64,000 nucleotides of DNA from contig CACGHX010000002.1 in NCBI GenBank assembly GCA_902573065.1, forward strand, positions 1-64,000, given 5' to 3'. The notes below the pieces were generated by a model. The model searched no databases. It was not told the origin of the DNA and was given only the letters and a program-made list of their open reading frames with translations. The position numbers and the translations under genes are program-made. The DNA comes from an uncultured Pelagibacteraceae bacterium (GTDB lineage Bacteria; Pseudomonadota; Alphaproteobacteria; Pelagibacterales; Pelagibacteraceae). Shown one piece after another: positions 41,506-51,089 of this stretch; within the stretch, counting starts at the first letter, position 1; every line of letters starts with the position of its first letter.

Positions 41506-42459
41506 CTAATTAACTTTATTTTTAGCGGTTCCTGTTTCAAAGTATTCGTTGATATTATCAATCGCAAGATCTGCCATAGCAGTTCTTGTTTTTTTGGTAG
41601 CACTGCCAAGATGAGGTAATATAAATGCGGTTGGTTGTTTTAAGTATTCAGGGTGTATTTTAGGTTCACCTTTGTAAACATCTAAACCTACAGCATATAT
41701 TTTTCTACTTACTAATGCTTGAACCATTGCATCATCATCAATCATATCTCCTCTTGCAACATTTGTTATTATTGCACCGGTTGGAAAATATTCTAAAGTT
41801 TCTTTATTAATTATATCTTTAGTTTCTTTTGTAGCAGGACAACAAATTGACAATACATCTGAAACAGAGAACAAACTTTTGATACTTTCGTGAAAAGTAG
41901 CACCCATATCTTGGTCTTTACCTAATTTAGTTCTATTTCTGTAATGTATCTCCATTCCAAAACTTTTTGCTATTTTTGCTAAAGCTCTTCCAATTCTTCC
42001 CATGCCTAAAATACCAAGTCTCGATCCTGTAAGTTGCTTACCAATTAAAAAATCTGCAGACCATTTCCAATTTTCTTTTTTAACCCAATTAATTCCTTCG
42101 TTAGCTCTTCTGCATGCTCCAAGAATTAATAACATGGCGATTTCGGCGGTTGCATCAGTTAAAACATCTGGTGTATTTGTGACAATAATATTCCTTTTTT
42201 TTGCTGCCTCAATATCAATATTTCCAAAACCAACAGCAAAATTTGATATTATTTTTATTGTTTCAGGAAGTTTTTTAATTGTTTCCTCATCAATTTTATC
42301 TGTAAGTGAAGATAATATACCATCGCAGCCTTTGCTTAATTCAATTAATTTTTTTTGGGAATACAACTCGTCATTTGAGTTAAAACGAGAATTAAATAAT
42401 TTGGAAGCTTTGTCCTCACAAGATCTCAATAGTTTTCTAGTTACAAGAATTTTTTTCAT
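41506..42459 (-). CDS. D-2-hydroxyacid dehydrogenase (NAD(P)), glyoxylate/hydroxypyruvate reductase-like
   Basis: 317 residues. NAD(P) fold GILGMGRIGRALAKIAKSFG, catalytic Arg in NVARGDMIDDDAM, Glu in GLDVYKGEPKIHPEY, and His in LPHLGSAT are all present, and YRNRTK after the fold suits NADP use. Likely interconverts glyoxylate/glycolate or hydroxypyruvate/glycerate; the direction is not clear. It is six bases after the FAD-dependent dehydrogenase gene, in the hydroxyacid block. Confidence 0.9.
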   Translation of the reverse strand: MKKILVTRKLLRSCEDKASKLFNSRFNSNDELYSQKKLIELSKGCDGILSSLTDKIDEETIKKLPETIKIISNFAVGFGNIDIEAAKKRNIIVTNTPDVLTDATAEIAMLLILGACRRANEGINWVKKENWKWSADFLIGKQLTGSRLGILGMGRIGRALAKIAKSFGMEIHYRNRTKLGKDQDMGATFHESIKSLFSVSDVLSICCPATKETKDIINKETLEYFPTGAIITNVARGDMIDDDAMVQALVSRKIYAVGLDVYKGEPKIHPEYLKQPTAFILPHLGSATKKTRTAMADLAIDNINEYFETGTAKNKVN

Positions 42460-42464
42460 TAAAT

Positions 42465-43838
42465 TTAATTTAGATCAAAAATTTTACCAGGATTCATAAT
42501 ATTATTTGGGTCAAGAGTTCGTTTAATAGATTTCATAACTGGTATATTGTCAGCATGTTCTTTTAGAAGGTATTCTTTTTTATGAAGCCCTATACCATGT
42601 TCTCCAGTAATTGTTCCATTTAATTCCAATGTTTTTTTAATTAATAAATCACTAAACTCCCTAATTTTTTTATATGTTTCTTTTTTTTGGGGATCATAAG
42701 GTAGAACTACATGAAAATTTCCATCACCTAAATGACCAACCATTGGAGCTCTAAGACCAAATTTTTTTGTAACGTCTTCTGCAAATTTTACACATTCGAC
42801 TATTTTAGAAATTGGAAGACAAACATCTGTTGAGTAAACTCTACCATTTTTAATTAATGCTTTTACAGAATAATATATATCCCAACGAGCTTGCCATAAT
42901 TTATTTCTTTCCTCTAAATCTTTTGCCCATTTAAAAGCACTACCTTTATTTTCTTTAGATATCTCTTCAACTACTTTGATATTCTCTTTATTTGAGGACT
43001 CTGATCCATGAAATTCAAAAAACAATGTAGGTAAAACTTTCATGTCTTTTAACTTTGAATAATTAATGCTTATGTCCATCTGTTCTTTGTTTAGCATTTC
43101 AATTCGAGCAATTGGTACACCATACTGAATTACTTGTTGTGCAGTTTGAACAGCGTCTTCTAGGGTTGTAAAATGACATACAGCACTCATAATACTTTCT
43201 GGGATAGGTGATAATCTTAATTGTATTTCAGTAATGATACCAAGTGTTCCCTCTGATCCAATAAATAAATTAGTTAAATTGTATCCAGCTGAAGTTTTTT
43301 TTGTTCTGCTACCAGTATTTATTATGTCACCATTTGGTAAAACTACTGTAAGACCTGTAATCACAGTTTTCATAGTTCCGTATTTTACAGCCATTGTCCC
43401 TGAAGCTGATGTTGAGGCCATGCCTCCTATTGCAGCGTTTGCACCAGGATCAATAGGAAAAAAAACTCCATCCTCTCTTAAATAATCATTTAATTGTTCT
43501 TTAGTAACACAAGCTTGGACTCTACAATCAAAGTCCTCAACATTTACACTTATAATTTTATTCATTTTTTCTAATGAAATTGTAATTCCTTTATCGTTAC
43601 CAACAACATTGCCCTCTAATGAAGTTCCAGTACCAAATGGAACGACTGGAACCTTGTGTTGGTCACAAAGTTTTAAAATTTTTGAAACCTCTTCATTTGT
43701 TTCTGGAAATACTACAGCTTTTGACAGTACTGGATCATAGGTATCTTCACCTCGGGCGTAGTTAGTTCTAGTAGATACCGAGGTAGAAAATCTACCATTA
43801 AAGATTTTTTTTAATTCTGATTGTATTTGTTCGTTCAT
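42465..43838 (-). CDS. FAD-linked D-2-hydroxyacid dehydrogenase (GlcD/D-LDH type)
   Basis: 457 residues of the vanillyl-alcohol-oxidase fold. FAD domain has VVPFGTGTSLEGNVVG (about 65-80), PGANAAIGGMASTSASGT and GSEGTLGIITEI; the C-terminal substrate domain has HLGDGNFHVVLPYDP and TGEHGIGLHKKEYL. It looks like glycolate oxidase GlcD or D-lactate dehydrogenase. No glcE or glcF is next to it, so a stand-alone cytochrome- or quinone-linked D-hydroxyacid dehydrogenase is more likely. Confidence 0.9.
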   Translation of the reverse strand: MNEQIQSELKKIFNGRFSTSVSTRTNYARGEDTYDPVLSKAVVFPETNEEVSKILKLCDQHKVPVVPFGTGTSLEGNVVGNDKGITISLEKMNKIISVNVEDFDCRVQACVTKEQLNDYLREDGVFFPIDPGANAAIGGMASTSASGTMAVKYGTMKTVITGLTVVLPNGDIINTGSRTKKTSAGYNLTNLFIGSEGTLGIITEIQLRLSPIPESIMSAVCHFTTLEDAVQTAQQVIQYGVPIARIEMLNKEQMDISINYSKLKDMKVLPTLFFEFHGSESSNKENIKVVEEISKENKGSAFKWAKDLEERNKLWQARWDIYYSVKALIKNGRVYSTDVCLPISKIVECVKFAEDVTKKFGLRAPMVGHLGDGNFHVVLPYDPQKKETYKKIREFSDLLIKKTLELNGTITGEHGIGLHKKEYLLKEHADNIPVMKSIKRTLDPNNIMNPGKIFDLN

Positions 43839-43884
43839 TTTTTTCTATAATGTTATTAAATTATATAGAAAAAATATAGCTTAA

Positions 43885-45048
43885 TTAACCAAGCATCTTT
43901 TTGATTTTTTCTAAAGCTTGTGAAATATTATCGCTAGAAGCTGCAAAACTAAATCTAACATAATCTTGTGCTGTTTTTCCAAATGCAGTACCAGGCACAA
44001 TAGCTACCCCTGCCTCGTGCATACATTTTTTAGCAAACTCTGCACCATTCATACCTGTTCCAATTACTTTTGGAAAAGCATAAAATGCGCCTCCAGGCAA
44101 ACTACATTCTACACCCGGTAAATTATTCAAACCTTCATGAATTAATTTTCTTCTTATTGAAAATTTTCTCATCATTTCTTTAATAGAGTCGTCTGGTCCA
44201 TCTAGAGCAGCGATACCTGCGAATTGAGCGGCTGCATTTACACATGAAACACTATTTATTACCAATTTATTTACATGCTCAACAAGATTTTTTGGCCAGA
44301 AACTCCAACCCAATCTCCATCCAGTCATAGAATAAGCTTTGCTCCAACCTTCAAGAACAATTAATCTTTCTCTTAATTCAGGATAATTAAAAAAGGTAGG
44401 CATTTCTTTTCCGTCAAAAATTTGTCTACTGTAAATTTCATCACTTAAAATTGTTACATGAGGATGTTTTTTTAATCCCTCAGCTAAAACATCAATATCT
44501 GATTTATCAACAAAGCTACCAGTTGGATTATTTGGATTAATTAAAATGAGTAATTTTGTTTTTTCAGTAATCAAGGATAAAATTTTCTCAGGGTTAAATT
44601 TTAAATCTTTATCTTCGGTTAAATCATATGGAACTGGTTTGGCTCCAGTAAAATTTATCATGGACTCATAGATTGGAAATGCAGGTGTTGGGTGAACTAT
44701 TTCAACGCCTGGTTCTCCAAAACACTGAATTGCATAGCTCATGGTTGGCTTTCCACCTGGCATAATTATTATCCTCTCTGGATCGATATCTTGATTATAA
44801 AGTTTTTTGATTTTTCTAGTTACAGCTTGTCTACATTCGAGAATTCCATTTGATAAAACGTATCCGTGATGACCATCATCCAAAGCTTTTTTTGCTGCAT
44901 CTACAATATGTTTAGGAGTCTTAAAATCAGGTTGTCCTAATCCTAAATGGATCATTGGTTTTCCTTTGGCTTCAAGTTTTTTTGCCTCAGCTAAAACGCT
45001 AAAAGCAGTCTCTGTACCTAATCTATCTAAACTTTTTGCTAGTTTCAT
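43885..45048 (-). CDS. Class I/II PLP-dependent aminotransferase
   Basis: 387 residues, fold type I. Lys for PLP is in EGWSKAYSMTGWRLGW (about 240), with LGLGQPDFKTP at the start, NPNNPTGSFVD and the carboxylate Arg in YVRFSFAAS. It resembles the AspB group (aspartate/aromatic/other). It lies between the FAD- and FMN-linked hydroxyacid dehydrogenases, so it could turn their 2-oxo-acid products into amino acids; substrate not proven. Confidence 0.88.
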   Translation of the reverse strand: MKLAKSLDRLGTETAFSVLAEAKKLEAKGKPMIHLGLGQPDFKTPKHIVDAAKKALDDGHHGYVLSNGILECRQAVTRKIKKLYNQDIDPERIIIMPGGKPTMSYAIQCFGEPGVEIVHPTPAFPIYESMINFTGAKPVPYDLTEDKDLKFNPEKILSLITEKTKLLILINPNNPTGSFVDKSDIDVLAEGLKKHPHVTILSDEIYSRQIFDGKEMPTFFNYPELRERLIVLEGWSKAYSMTGWRLGWSFWPKNLVEHVNKLVINSVSCVNAAAQFAGIAALDGPDDSIKEMMRKFSIRRKLIHEGLNNLPGVECSLPGGAFYAFPKVIGTGMNGAEFAKKCMHEAGVAIVPGTAFGKTAQDYVRFSFAASSDNISQALEKIKKMLG

Positions 45049-45050
45049 AA

Positions 45051-46199
45051 TTATCTATAAGCAATATTTGTTTTTTTTAAATCCTTAATTGTTTTACACC
45101 CTAATAATATCATGTCTCTTCTTATCTCATCATGCATTCTTTGCAACAAAGCTTCAACCCCTTTTTGACCTCCTGCTCCTAAAGCAAATAAATAACCTTT
45201 TCCAAAACTACAAGCAGTAGCCCCTAAAGATAATGCTTTTAAAACATGAGTGCCTCTTCTTACACCTCCATCTAAAATTATCTCTAACTTACCACCAACT
45301 GCTTCTGCAATTGCAGGTAGTTGATCAAAAGGGGATCTTGAACCATCAAGTTGTCTTCCGCCATGATTGGAGAGCATTATTGCAGATGCTCCAATTTCAA
45401 CAGCACGTTTTGCATCCTCGACTGACATAACTCCCTTAATTGCAAATGGACCTCCCCATCTTTTGATACAATATTCTGCGTCTTGCCAATTCATTTTTGG
45501 ATCATACTGCTCATTAATATATTCCATCACTCCTTTAGCAATACTACTTCCTTTTTTTGTAAAATGTGAAACATTTGCTAACTGAAATTTCTCATGAGTT
45601 AAATAGTTTATCGACCACATAGGGTGCGTTGCAAAACTTAACAAACTTTTAAGAGTTAATTTTGGTGGAGTTGTAAATCCCCATCTATGATCCCTTTCCC
45701 TATTTCCAGCTACAACTGTATCAACAGTTAAGCACATAGCTTTAAATCCTGATCTTTTACAACGATCAATTAAATTATCTGTCAACCCTTTGTCTTTATG
45801 AATATAAAGTTGAAACATCTTAGGACCACCTGATACGTTTGAGATTTCCTCTATAGAGGTAGTTGCCATAGTTGACATGCTGTAAAATGTTCCAAGTTTT
45901 TCAGCGGCCCTCGCACTCGCCTTATCTCCATCATAATGATAAAGTCTCTGCATTGCGGTTGGTGATAAAAAAAGTGGCATTTTTATTTTTTCACCAAAAA
46001 CCTCAGTGGTCATATCAGGCTCTCCAACACTTGTAAGTATGCTTGGAACTAAATCACATTTAGAAAAAGCTTCAGTGTTTCTTCTTAAAGTAGCTTCATC
46101 ATCTGAACCACCATCTATATAGTGAAAAATTGGAGCTGGCAGGTTTCTTTTTGCCAACTTTCTAAAATCATCGAAATTGTAACAATCTTTCAAGCTCAT
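45051..46199 (-). CDS. FMN-dependent L-2-hydroxyacid dehydrogenase (copy 2)
   Basis: 382 residues of the lactate dehydrogenase/glycolate oxidase family. FMN barrel motifs are PAPIFHYIDGGSDDEATLRRN, FLSPTAMQRLYHYDGD, and the catalytic His/Arg in LSNHGGRQLDGSRSPFD (about 275-290), with DGGVRRGTHVLKALSLGA. Its start overlaps the upstream paralogue by four bases (ATGA). It oxidises L-lactate, glycolate or a similar acid; the precise acid is not set by sequence. Confidence 0.91.
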   Translation of the reverse strand: MSLKDCYNFDDFRKLAKRNLPAPIFHYIDGGSDDEATLRRNTEAFSKCDLVPSILTSVGEPDMTTEVFGEKIKMPLFLSPTAMQRLYHYDGDKASARAAEKLGTFYSMSTMATTSIEEISNVSGGPKMFQLYIHKDKGLTDNLIDRCKRSGFKAMCLTVDTVVAGNRERDHRWGFTTPPKLTLKSLLSFATHPMWSINYLTHEKFQLANVSHFTKKGSSIAKGVMEYINEQYDPKMNWQDAEYCIKRWGGPFAIKGVMSVEDAKRAVEIGASAIMLSNHGGRQLDGSRSPFDQLPAIAEAVGGKLEIILDGGVRRGTHVLKALSLGATACSFGKGYLFALGAGGQKGVEALLQRMHDEIRRDMILLGCKTIKDLKKTNIAYR

Positions 46200-47347
46200 T
46201 TTCGAAATCTTAAATTTTTTCTACTTAAGTCACTTATCTTAGTGCAACCCATAAGTTTCATATCTCTTTCAAGTTCAACACGATATTGATTTAAAGCTCT
46301 TTCAACTCCTTTTTGGCCAGCAGCAGCTAAAGCATAAAGATATAATCTTCCGCCCGCACAAGCTTTTGCACCCATCGATAAAGCTTTAAGCATATGAGTG
46401 CCTCTTTGAATACCTCCCTCACAAATTACATCAACTTTATCACCAACTGCATCTACAATTTCTGCTAACTGGTCGAAAGGTGATCTAGCCCCATCAAGCT
46501 GTCTTCCGCCATGATTAGAAACCATTATACCTGTGCATCCTATATCCACTGCACGTTTTGCATCTTCAACACTCATTACACCTTTGAGTGCAAAGTGCCC
46601 TCCCCACTTTGAACATAAGTTTTCAGCATCTTTCCAATTCATAGACTGATCCAACATAGTCGAAAAATAATTTCCAACAGATGTAGCAGTACTTGTTCCT
46701 TCTTTCACATGATCCTGAAGATGTGGTAATTCAAATTTTCCTCGGGTGACATAATTAATTCCCCACATCGGCTTAATTGCAAAACTAATTAAGCTTGAAA
46801 GTGTGAGTTTAGGAGGGGATGTAAAACCAGTTCTAAGATCTCTTTCTCTATTTCCTCCTGTTATTGTATCAACAGTTAAAGCCATAACATCAAATTTTGC
46901 AGCCTTCACTCTTTCGACGATAGCATTATTAAGTCCTTTATCTTTATGATAATAAAACTGAAATAGCTTTGGAGTATCAATCATTGATGAAATTTCTTCT
47001 ACACTTACCGTTGCGAGTGATGATACACCAAACATTGTATTAAATTTTTGTGCTGCTTTTCCAACAGCTCTCTCTCCCTGATAATGAAATAGTCTTTGTA
47101 ACGCTGTTGGAGAACAATAAAATGGTAAATCTAATTTTTTTCCGAATATAGTAGTTGAGAGATCGACATTTTCAACACCTCTTAAAACATTAGGTACTAA
47201 GTCAACCTCATTGAATGCTTCTGTATTTCTTTGGTATGTAACTTCGTCATCTGCTGCGCCATCGATATAGTGAAATATCGGTGACGGTAATTTCCTTTTT
47301 GCAAGTTTTCTGAAGTCACTAAAATTGTGGCAATCTTTTAGTCCCAT
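46196..47347 (-). CDS. FMN-dependent L-2-hydroxyacid dehydrogenase (copy 1)
   Basis: 383 residues, same family and layout as the next gene, to which it aligns end to end without gaps in the parts I compared (start GLKDCHNFSDFRKLAKRKLP against SLKDCYNFDDFRKLAKRNLP). Active-site SNHGGRQLDGARSPFD and EGGIQRGTHMLKALSMGA are intact. The pair is likely a tandem duplication. Substitutions in the YCSPTALQRLFHYQGE region and others may change substrate choice. Confidence 0.91.
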   Translation of the reverse strand: MGLKDCHNFSDFRKLAKRKLPSPIFHYIDGAADDEVTYQRNTEAFNEVDLVPNVLRGVENVDLSTTIFGKKLDLPFYCSPTALQRLFHYQGERAVGKAAQKFNTMFGVSSLATVSVEEISSMIDTPKLFQFYYHKDKGLNNAIVERVKAAKFDVMALTVDTITGGNRERDLRTGFTSPPKLTLSSLISFAIKPMWGINYVTRGKFELPHLQDHVKEGTSTATSVGNYFSTMLDQSMNWKDAENLCSKWGGHFALKGVMSVEDAKRAVDIGCTGIMVSNHGGRQLDGARSPFDQLAEIVDAVGDKVDVICEGGIQRGTHMLKALSMGAKACAGGRLYLYALAAAGQKGVERALNQYRVELERDMKLMGCTKISDLSRKNLRFRK

Positions 47348-47356
47348 TTTTAAATA

Positions 47357-47857
47357 TTAAAATTTTTTAAGGAAATTGAACATGTAACTATTAGCCCCAG
47401 GATTTTTATCACCTAAACTAGCATTAGATACATGATTATAAGACATTCCAAAATTTGTGGTTTCTCCTAAATCCATTGAAAGTTGAACTTCACTTTTAAA
47501 TTCTAATGGATGGCCCAAATCTTTTCCATCACCCTGACTATAAAGACCAGGTGCAAAACTTGGAGTAAACTTAAATGGACCTAAATCATAATTTGCTTCA
47601 ATACCAGTATAAATATATGCAGCTGCGTCTTGTGTAATCATCATTCCTGTAATGGGAGATACTCTTCCTATCACAGTATCTCTATACAAATTTTCATTTT
47701 GGTGTTCGATACCAAATAAAGTAGAGCTTTTTTTGTTATCACTAAAATCAAAAGTACCACTATAAAAATTTATACCTGATCTTGCATCATCAGCAAAAGA
47801 ATAGGTTATACTATTTAGTGCAAGTACAGATGAAATAATAAAAGTTTTTAGTCTCAT
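47357..47857 (-). CDS. PagL-like lipid A deacylase / acyloxyacyl hydrolase
   Basis: 166 residues with a signal peptide (1-22, ending SITYSFADDA) and alternating beta strands that would make an outer-membrane barrel. The C-terminal SYNHVSNASLGDKNPGANSYMFNF region has the His-Ser pair and NPG pattern of PagL, which removes a 3-O acyl chain from lipid A, and the chain ends in aromatic F. It is nine bases before the FMN dehydrogenases. Call is from motif only, moderate confidence. Confidence 0.7.
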   Translation of the reverse strand: MRLKTFIISSVLALNSITYSFADDARSGINFYSGTFDFSDNKKSSTLFGIEHQNENLYRDTVIGRVSPITGMMITQDAAAYIYTGIEANYDLGPFKFTPSFAPGLYSQGDGKDLGHPLEFKSEVQLSMDLGETTNFGMSYNHVSNASLGDKNPGANSYMFNFLKKF

Positions 47858-47899
47858 AATATATAAAGTTACAATTTAAAAAAACCTTTGTATAGAGTT

Positions 47900-48271
47900 T
47901 TATTCTTTTGATCTAATTTTTGGTTTTTTTAATAAAAAAAATAAAAGTATAATACCTAAAATAAATAGTAAATAAGGTAAAAACCATAGTAGATAGCTAT
48001 TTTTCTTAAATGGAGGATTTAATAATATCCAATCTCCAAACTTTTCAGATAGAAATTGATAAATTTCTTTTTCACTGTTTCCCTCTTTAATTTTATCTTT
48101 AACAACGCTCTTAATAATCAATGCAAATTCTGAATTTGAGTCCTGAACCGTCTGACCTTGACAAACTAAACACCTGAGATTTTTCAAAATTTTATTATTT
48201 AAATTTTCGTTAGCATGACTTTCTGATGTGATAAAAAAAAATAGCAGTAAGATATTAATTATAGTTTTCAT
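47900..48271 (-). CDS. ccmH: Cytochrome c maturation protein CcmH
   Basis: Thiol protein that reduces or presents apocytochrome c for heme ligation. 123 residues with a signal peptide (1-20), the redox motif LRCLVCQGQTVQDSNSE (about 33-49), a three-helix soluble domain ending FGDWILLNPPF and a C-terminal anchor helix (about 95-115). It is the short CcmH without the CcmI part. It overlaps ccmG by four bases. Confidence 0.94.
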   Translation of the reverse strand: MKTIINILLLFFFITSESHANENLNNKILKNLRCLVCQGQTVQDSNSEFALIIKSVVKDKIKEGNSEKEIYQFLSEKFGDWILLNPPFKKNSYLLWFLPYLLFILGIILLFFLLKKPKIRSKE

Positions 48272-48786
48272 TTTTTTACTAATTTTCTAATTTCATTTAC
48301 GTCTTTAATATTTAAAGGTCCAATATATTTTTTTAAGATCTTTAATTCAGAGTCAATTAAAATTGTTTCAGGTATACCATAAACTCCAAAATTGACAGAA
48401 TTTTTTCCATTTTTATCTTCAGCTAAAATATCAAAAGGATTACCATTTTCTTTAAGAAAACTTTTTGCACTTTCCACATTATCTTTAATATTTACACCAA
48501 CAAGTTTGATATTTTTAATTTTAGATAATCTGACTAAATTTGGATGTTCTTTCCTGCAAGGGGCACACCATGAAGCCCAAAAATTTAAAATTGTGAACTC
48601 ATTATTAATGAATTCTTCAGTATTAATAGTTTCATTGGATTGAAACAGGTTAATTTCTACCTGTGATATTTTTTTACCAATTAAATCTTTTGTATTATAA
48701 ATCCTCTCATTATCCAAACTAGAATAGAGAATAATAAAAAGAAAAGAAAATAAAATAGATATAATAATATAATTAATTTTTCTCAT
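48268..48786 (-). CDS. ccmG: Thiol:disulfide interchange protein CcmG/DsbE
   Basis: Membrane-tethered thioredoxin that reduces apocytochrome c. 172 residues with an N-terminal signal anchor (about 6-25), redox motif NFWASWCAPCRKEHP (about 88-102) and cis-Pro in GVYGIPETILID. It overlaps the 3' end of ccmF by 14 bases and ccmH by four. Confidence 0.95.
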   Translation of the reverse strand: MRKINYIIISILFSFLFIILYSSLDNERIYNTKDLIGKKISQVEINLFQSNETINTEEFINNEFTILNFWASWCAPCRKEHPNLVRLSKIKNIKLVGVNIKDNVESAKSFLKENGNPFDILAEDKNGKNSVNFGVYGIPETILIDSELKILKKYIGPLNIKDVNEIRKLVKK

Positions 48787-50656
48787 TTTTATTTCTACTT
48801 AAGAAATTGAGTAAACCACCTAAAGATAATAGTAAAACAGAGAACCAAATAAAATTCATAAAAGGCTTTACTTGGAATTTAATATTAAAAACATCGGTTT
48901 CAGATATATTGCTCATAGTTAAATATGTATCGGAGAATAAATTAGATTCTATAGAGGCTTCATAAGTAATTGTAATGGGCTTGTCGTAAACTCTAATTTC
49001 AGGTTTAAGTTCTTTTGTTATAGAAGTTTTTTTATCTGAAATATTAAAATACCCAACTATTGATTTATAATTTTTGATAGATTTTTCTTCTAAATTTTCA
49101 AATTTAATTATGTACTGATCTGTTTTCTTTATCTCACCTAATTTTAAATTGAAATTATTTTCTTGAGAAAATATATGATTTATATAAATGAAGAATATTA
49201 GTAATCCAAAACCTAAATGGGATATTATTCTTGAAATATTTATATTTTTTTTTTTAAAACTTTCGTAAAAATCAAAAAGTGTTTGTATAATTAAATAGAT
49301 AGAGAAGAATAATATTAAATTTAATAAAAAACTACTCTCTTTTATTAGTAAAAAAGTAATTAAAAATAATATTACTGATAAAACTAAAACTAAATCAAAG
49401 AAAGATTTTGTTTCATGAGATATCCATTTGTAATTTGGTCCCGATGTCATCAAAAACAAAAGAGGTATTAAAAAAGGTGCTAAAACTAGATTATAATAAG
49501 GAGGACCAACTGATATCTTTGATCCAGTAATTGTATCGAGAAATACAGGATAAAGTGTACCAATTAAAACAACACCTAAAAAAAATATCATAAACCAGTT
49601 ATTTGCAATAATAAAAGTTTCTTTTGAAAATATTGTGTATTTTTTACTTTCATTTGGAGCGAATTTAAAAAAAATATATATTGAGAAAAACACCATGATT
49701 ATTAAGAAACTTAAAATAAAAAGACCTCTTGATGGATCACTCGCAAAAGTATGAACAGAGTTAAGTATACCTGATCTTACCAAAAATGTTCCTGTCACGC
49801 TCATGGTAAAAGTTAAAATGCTAAGCACTATTACCCAAGAGTAAAGCCCTATTCTTCTTTCTAAAACTAATATTGAGTGAAGGAGTGCTGTCATTACAAA
49901 CCATGGCATCAAAGATGAATTTTCCACTGGATCCCAAAACCAATATCCCCCCCATCCTAATTCATAGTACGCCCATATAGAACCAACCAGTATTCCAACG
50001 GTTTGAAAGAACCAAGACACTAGAACCCAGGGTTTAATGGATATTGCTAATGATTGTGAGTCAATTTTTGAAATCAAAGCTGCAAGAGCTGCTGAAAAAT
50101 AAATAGAGGAACCAACAAAACCTACGTAAAGTAAGGGTGGGTGTATTGCTAAAGCTGGATCTTGTAAAATAGGATTTAAACCCAAACCTTCTAATGGAAT
50201 TGGAAATAATTTGGAAAATGGATTTGAATTACTTAATAAAAAAATAAGAAAAATAATAACTAATATGTTTTGGAATAACAAAGTCAGAATTTTGAAGTCC
50301 TTATCTTTATTTTTGTTGATAAACAAAAATAGAGAAGAAAATAAAACTAAAATATTAATCCACAATAGTAAACTTCCCTCGTGATTTCCCCATGTTCCAG
50401 ATATTTTATAAAATAAAGGTTTGTTAGTATGTGAATTTTCATAAACATTTGCTAACGAGAAATCTGAAAGAACATAAGCTAGCAAAAGTATTATAAAACT
50501 TGAAGCAGTAAAAAATAATTGAAGTAAAGAAATTTTATAAATTTTTCCTGGTATTGAATTATTATTTGTTCTAAATTCCTTGAAAGAAAAAAAAACTAAT
50601 AAAAAACTAATTAATAATGCTACAATTATTAATGTATTACCTAAATTACTTAGCAT
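48773..50656 (-). CDS. ccmF: Heme lyase CcmF
   Basis: Membrane heme handling protein that joins heme to apocytochrome c. 627 residues, around 14 helices. The WWD domain is present as WGGYWFWDPVENSSLMPW (about 230-250), and conserved periplasmic histidines lie in SGTWGNHEGSLLLW and IHPPLLYVGFVG. Full length. Overlaps ccmE by 11 bases. Confidence 0.96.
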   Translation of the reverse strand: MLSNLGNTLIIVALLISFLLVFFSFKEFRTNNNSIPGKIYKISLLQLFFTASSFIILLLAYVLSDFSLANVYENSHTNKPLFYKISGTWGNHEGSLLLWINILVLFSSLFLFINKNKDKDFKILTLLFQNILVIIFLIFLLSNSNPFSKLFPIPLEGLGLNPILQDPALAIHPPLLYVGFVGSSIYFSAALAALISKIDSQSLAISIKPWVLVSWFFQTVGILVGSIWAYYELGWGGYWFWDPVENSSLMPWFVMTALLHSILVLERRIGLYSWVIVLSILTFTMSVTGTFLVRSGILNSVHTFASDPSRGLFILSFLIIMVFFSIYIFFKFAPNESKKYTIFSKETFIIANNWFMIFFLGVVLIGTLYPVFLDTITGSKISVGPPYYNLVLAPFLIPLLFLMTSGPNYKWISHETKSFFDLVLVLSVILFLITFLLIKESSFLLNLILFFSIYLIIQTLFDFYESFKKKNINISRIISHLGFGLLIFFIYINHIFSQENNFNLKLGEIKKTDQYIIKFENLEEKSIKNYKSIVGYFNISDKKTSITKELKPEIRVYDKPITITYEASIESNLFSDTYLTMSNISETDVFNIKFQVKPFMNFIWFSVLLLSLGGLLNFLSRNKNEKN

Positions 50657-51074
50657 TTATATTTAAACTTTCTTCTACTTCTGGAGGCATATAATTTTCA
50701 TCATGTTTTGCTAGAATTCTTTTAGCAACAAAAAATTTTTTATCTTTTAAATTACCTTCTGCAACCACACCTTTTCCTTCAGCAAAAAGAGCTGGGACAG
50801 TTCCAGAATAACTTACTATTATTTCATTTTTTGTATCAGTAACTATAAATTTAATGTCTCTTTCACTGCTCTGAATTGATCCTTGTTTAACTATACCACC
50901 TATTCTTATCCTTTTTTTTAAATTAATTTCATCACTATTTTTAATCTCTGAGGGAGAATAAAAATACAACACATTATCCTCTAAAACTTTGAATAATAAA
51001 AAAATAGCTAACACACTTAAAACTGATAGAGCTAACAATATTGATAATCTAATTTTTACCTTTTTTAAGAGCAT
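50646..51074 (-). CDS. ccmE: Heme chaperone CcmE
   Basis: Carries heme covalently from CcmC to CcmF. 142 residues with an N-terminal anchor (about 10-30), a beta-barrel domain and the heme-binding His and Tyr in AKHDENYMPPEV (about 122-133), the canonical HxxxY motif. The barrel segments RIGGIVKQGSI and VVAEGNLKDKKFFVAKRILAKH are typical. It is 15 bases after ccmD. Confidence 0.95.
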   Translation of the reverse strand: MLLKKVKIRLSILLALSVLSVLAIFLLFKVLEDNVLYFYSPSEIKNSDEINLKKRIRIGGIVKQGSIQSSERDIKFIVTDTKNEIIVSYSGTVPALFAEGKGVVAEGNLKDKKFFVAKRILAKHDENYMPPEVEESLNINAK

Positions 51075-51089
51075 TTCAGAAATGCTGGA

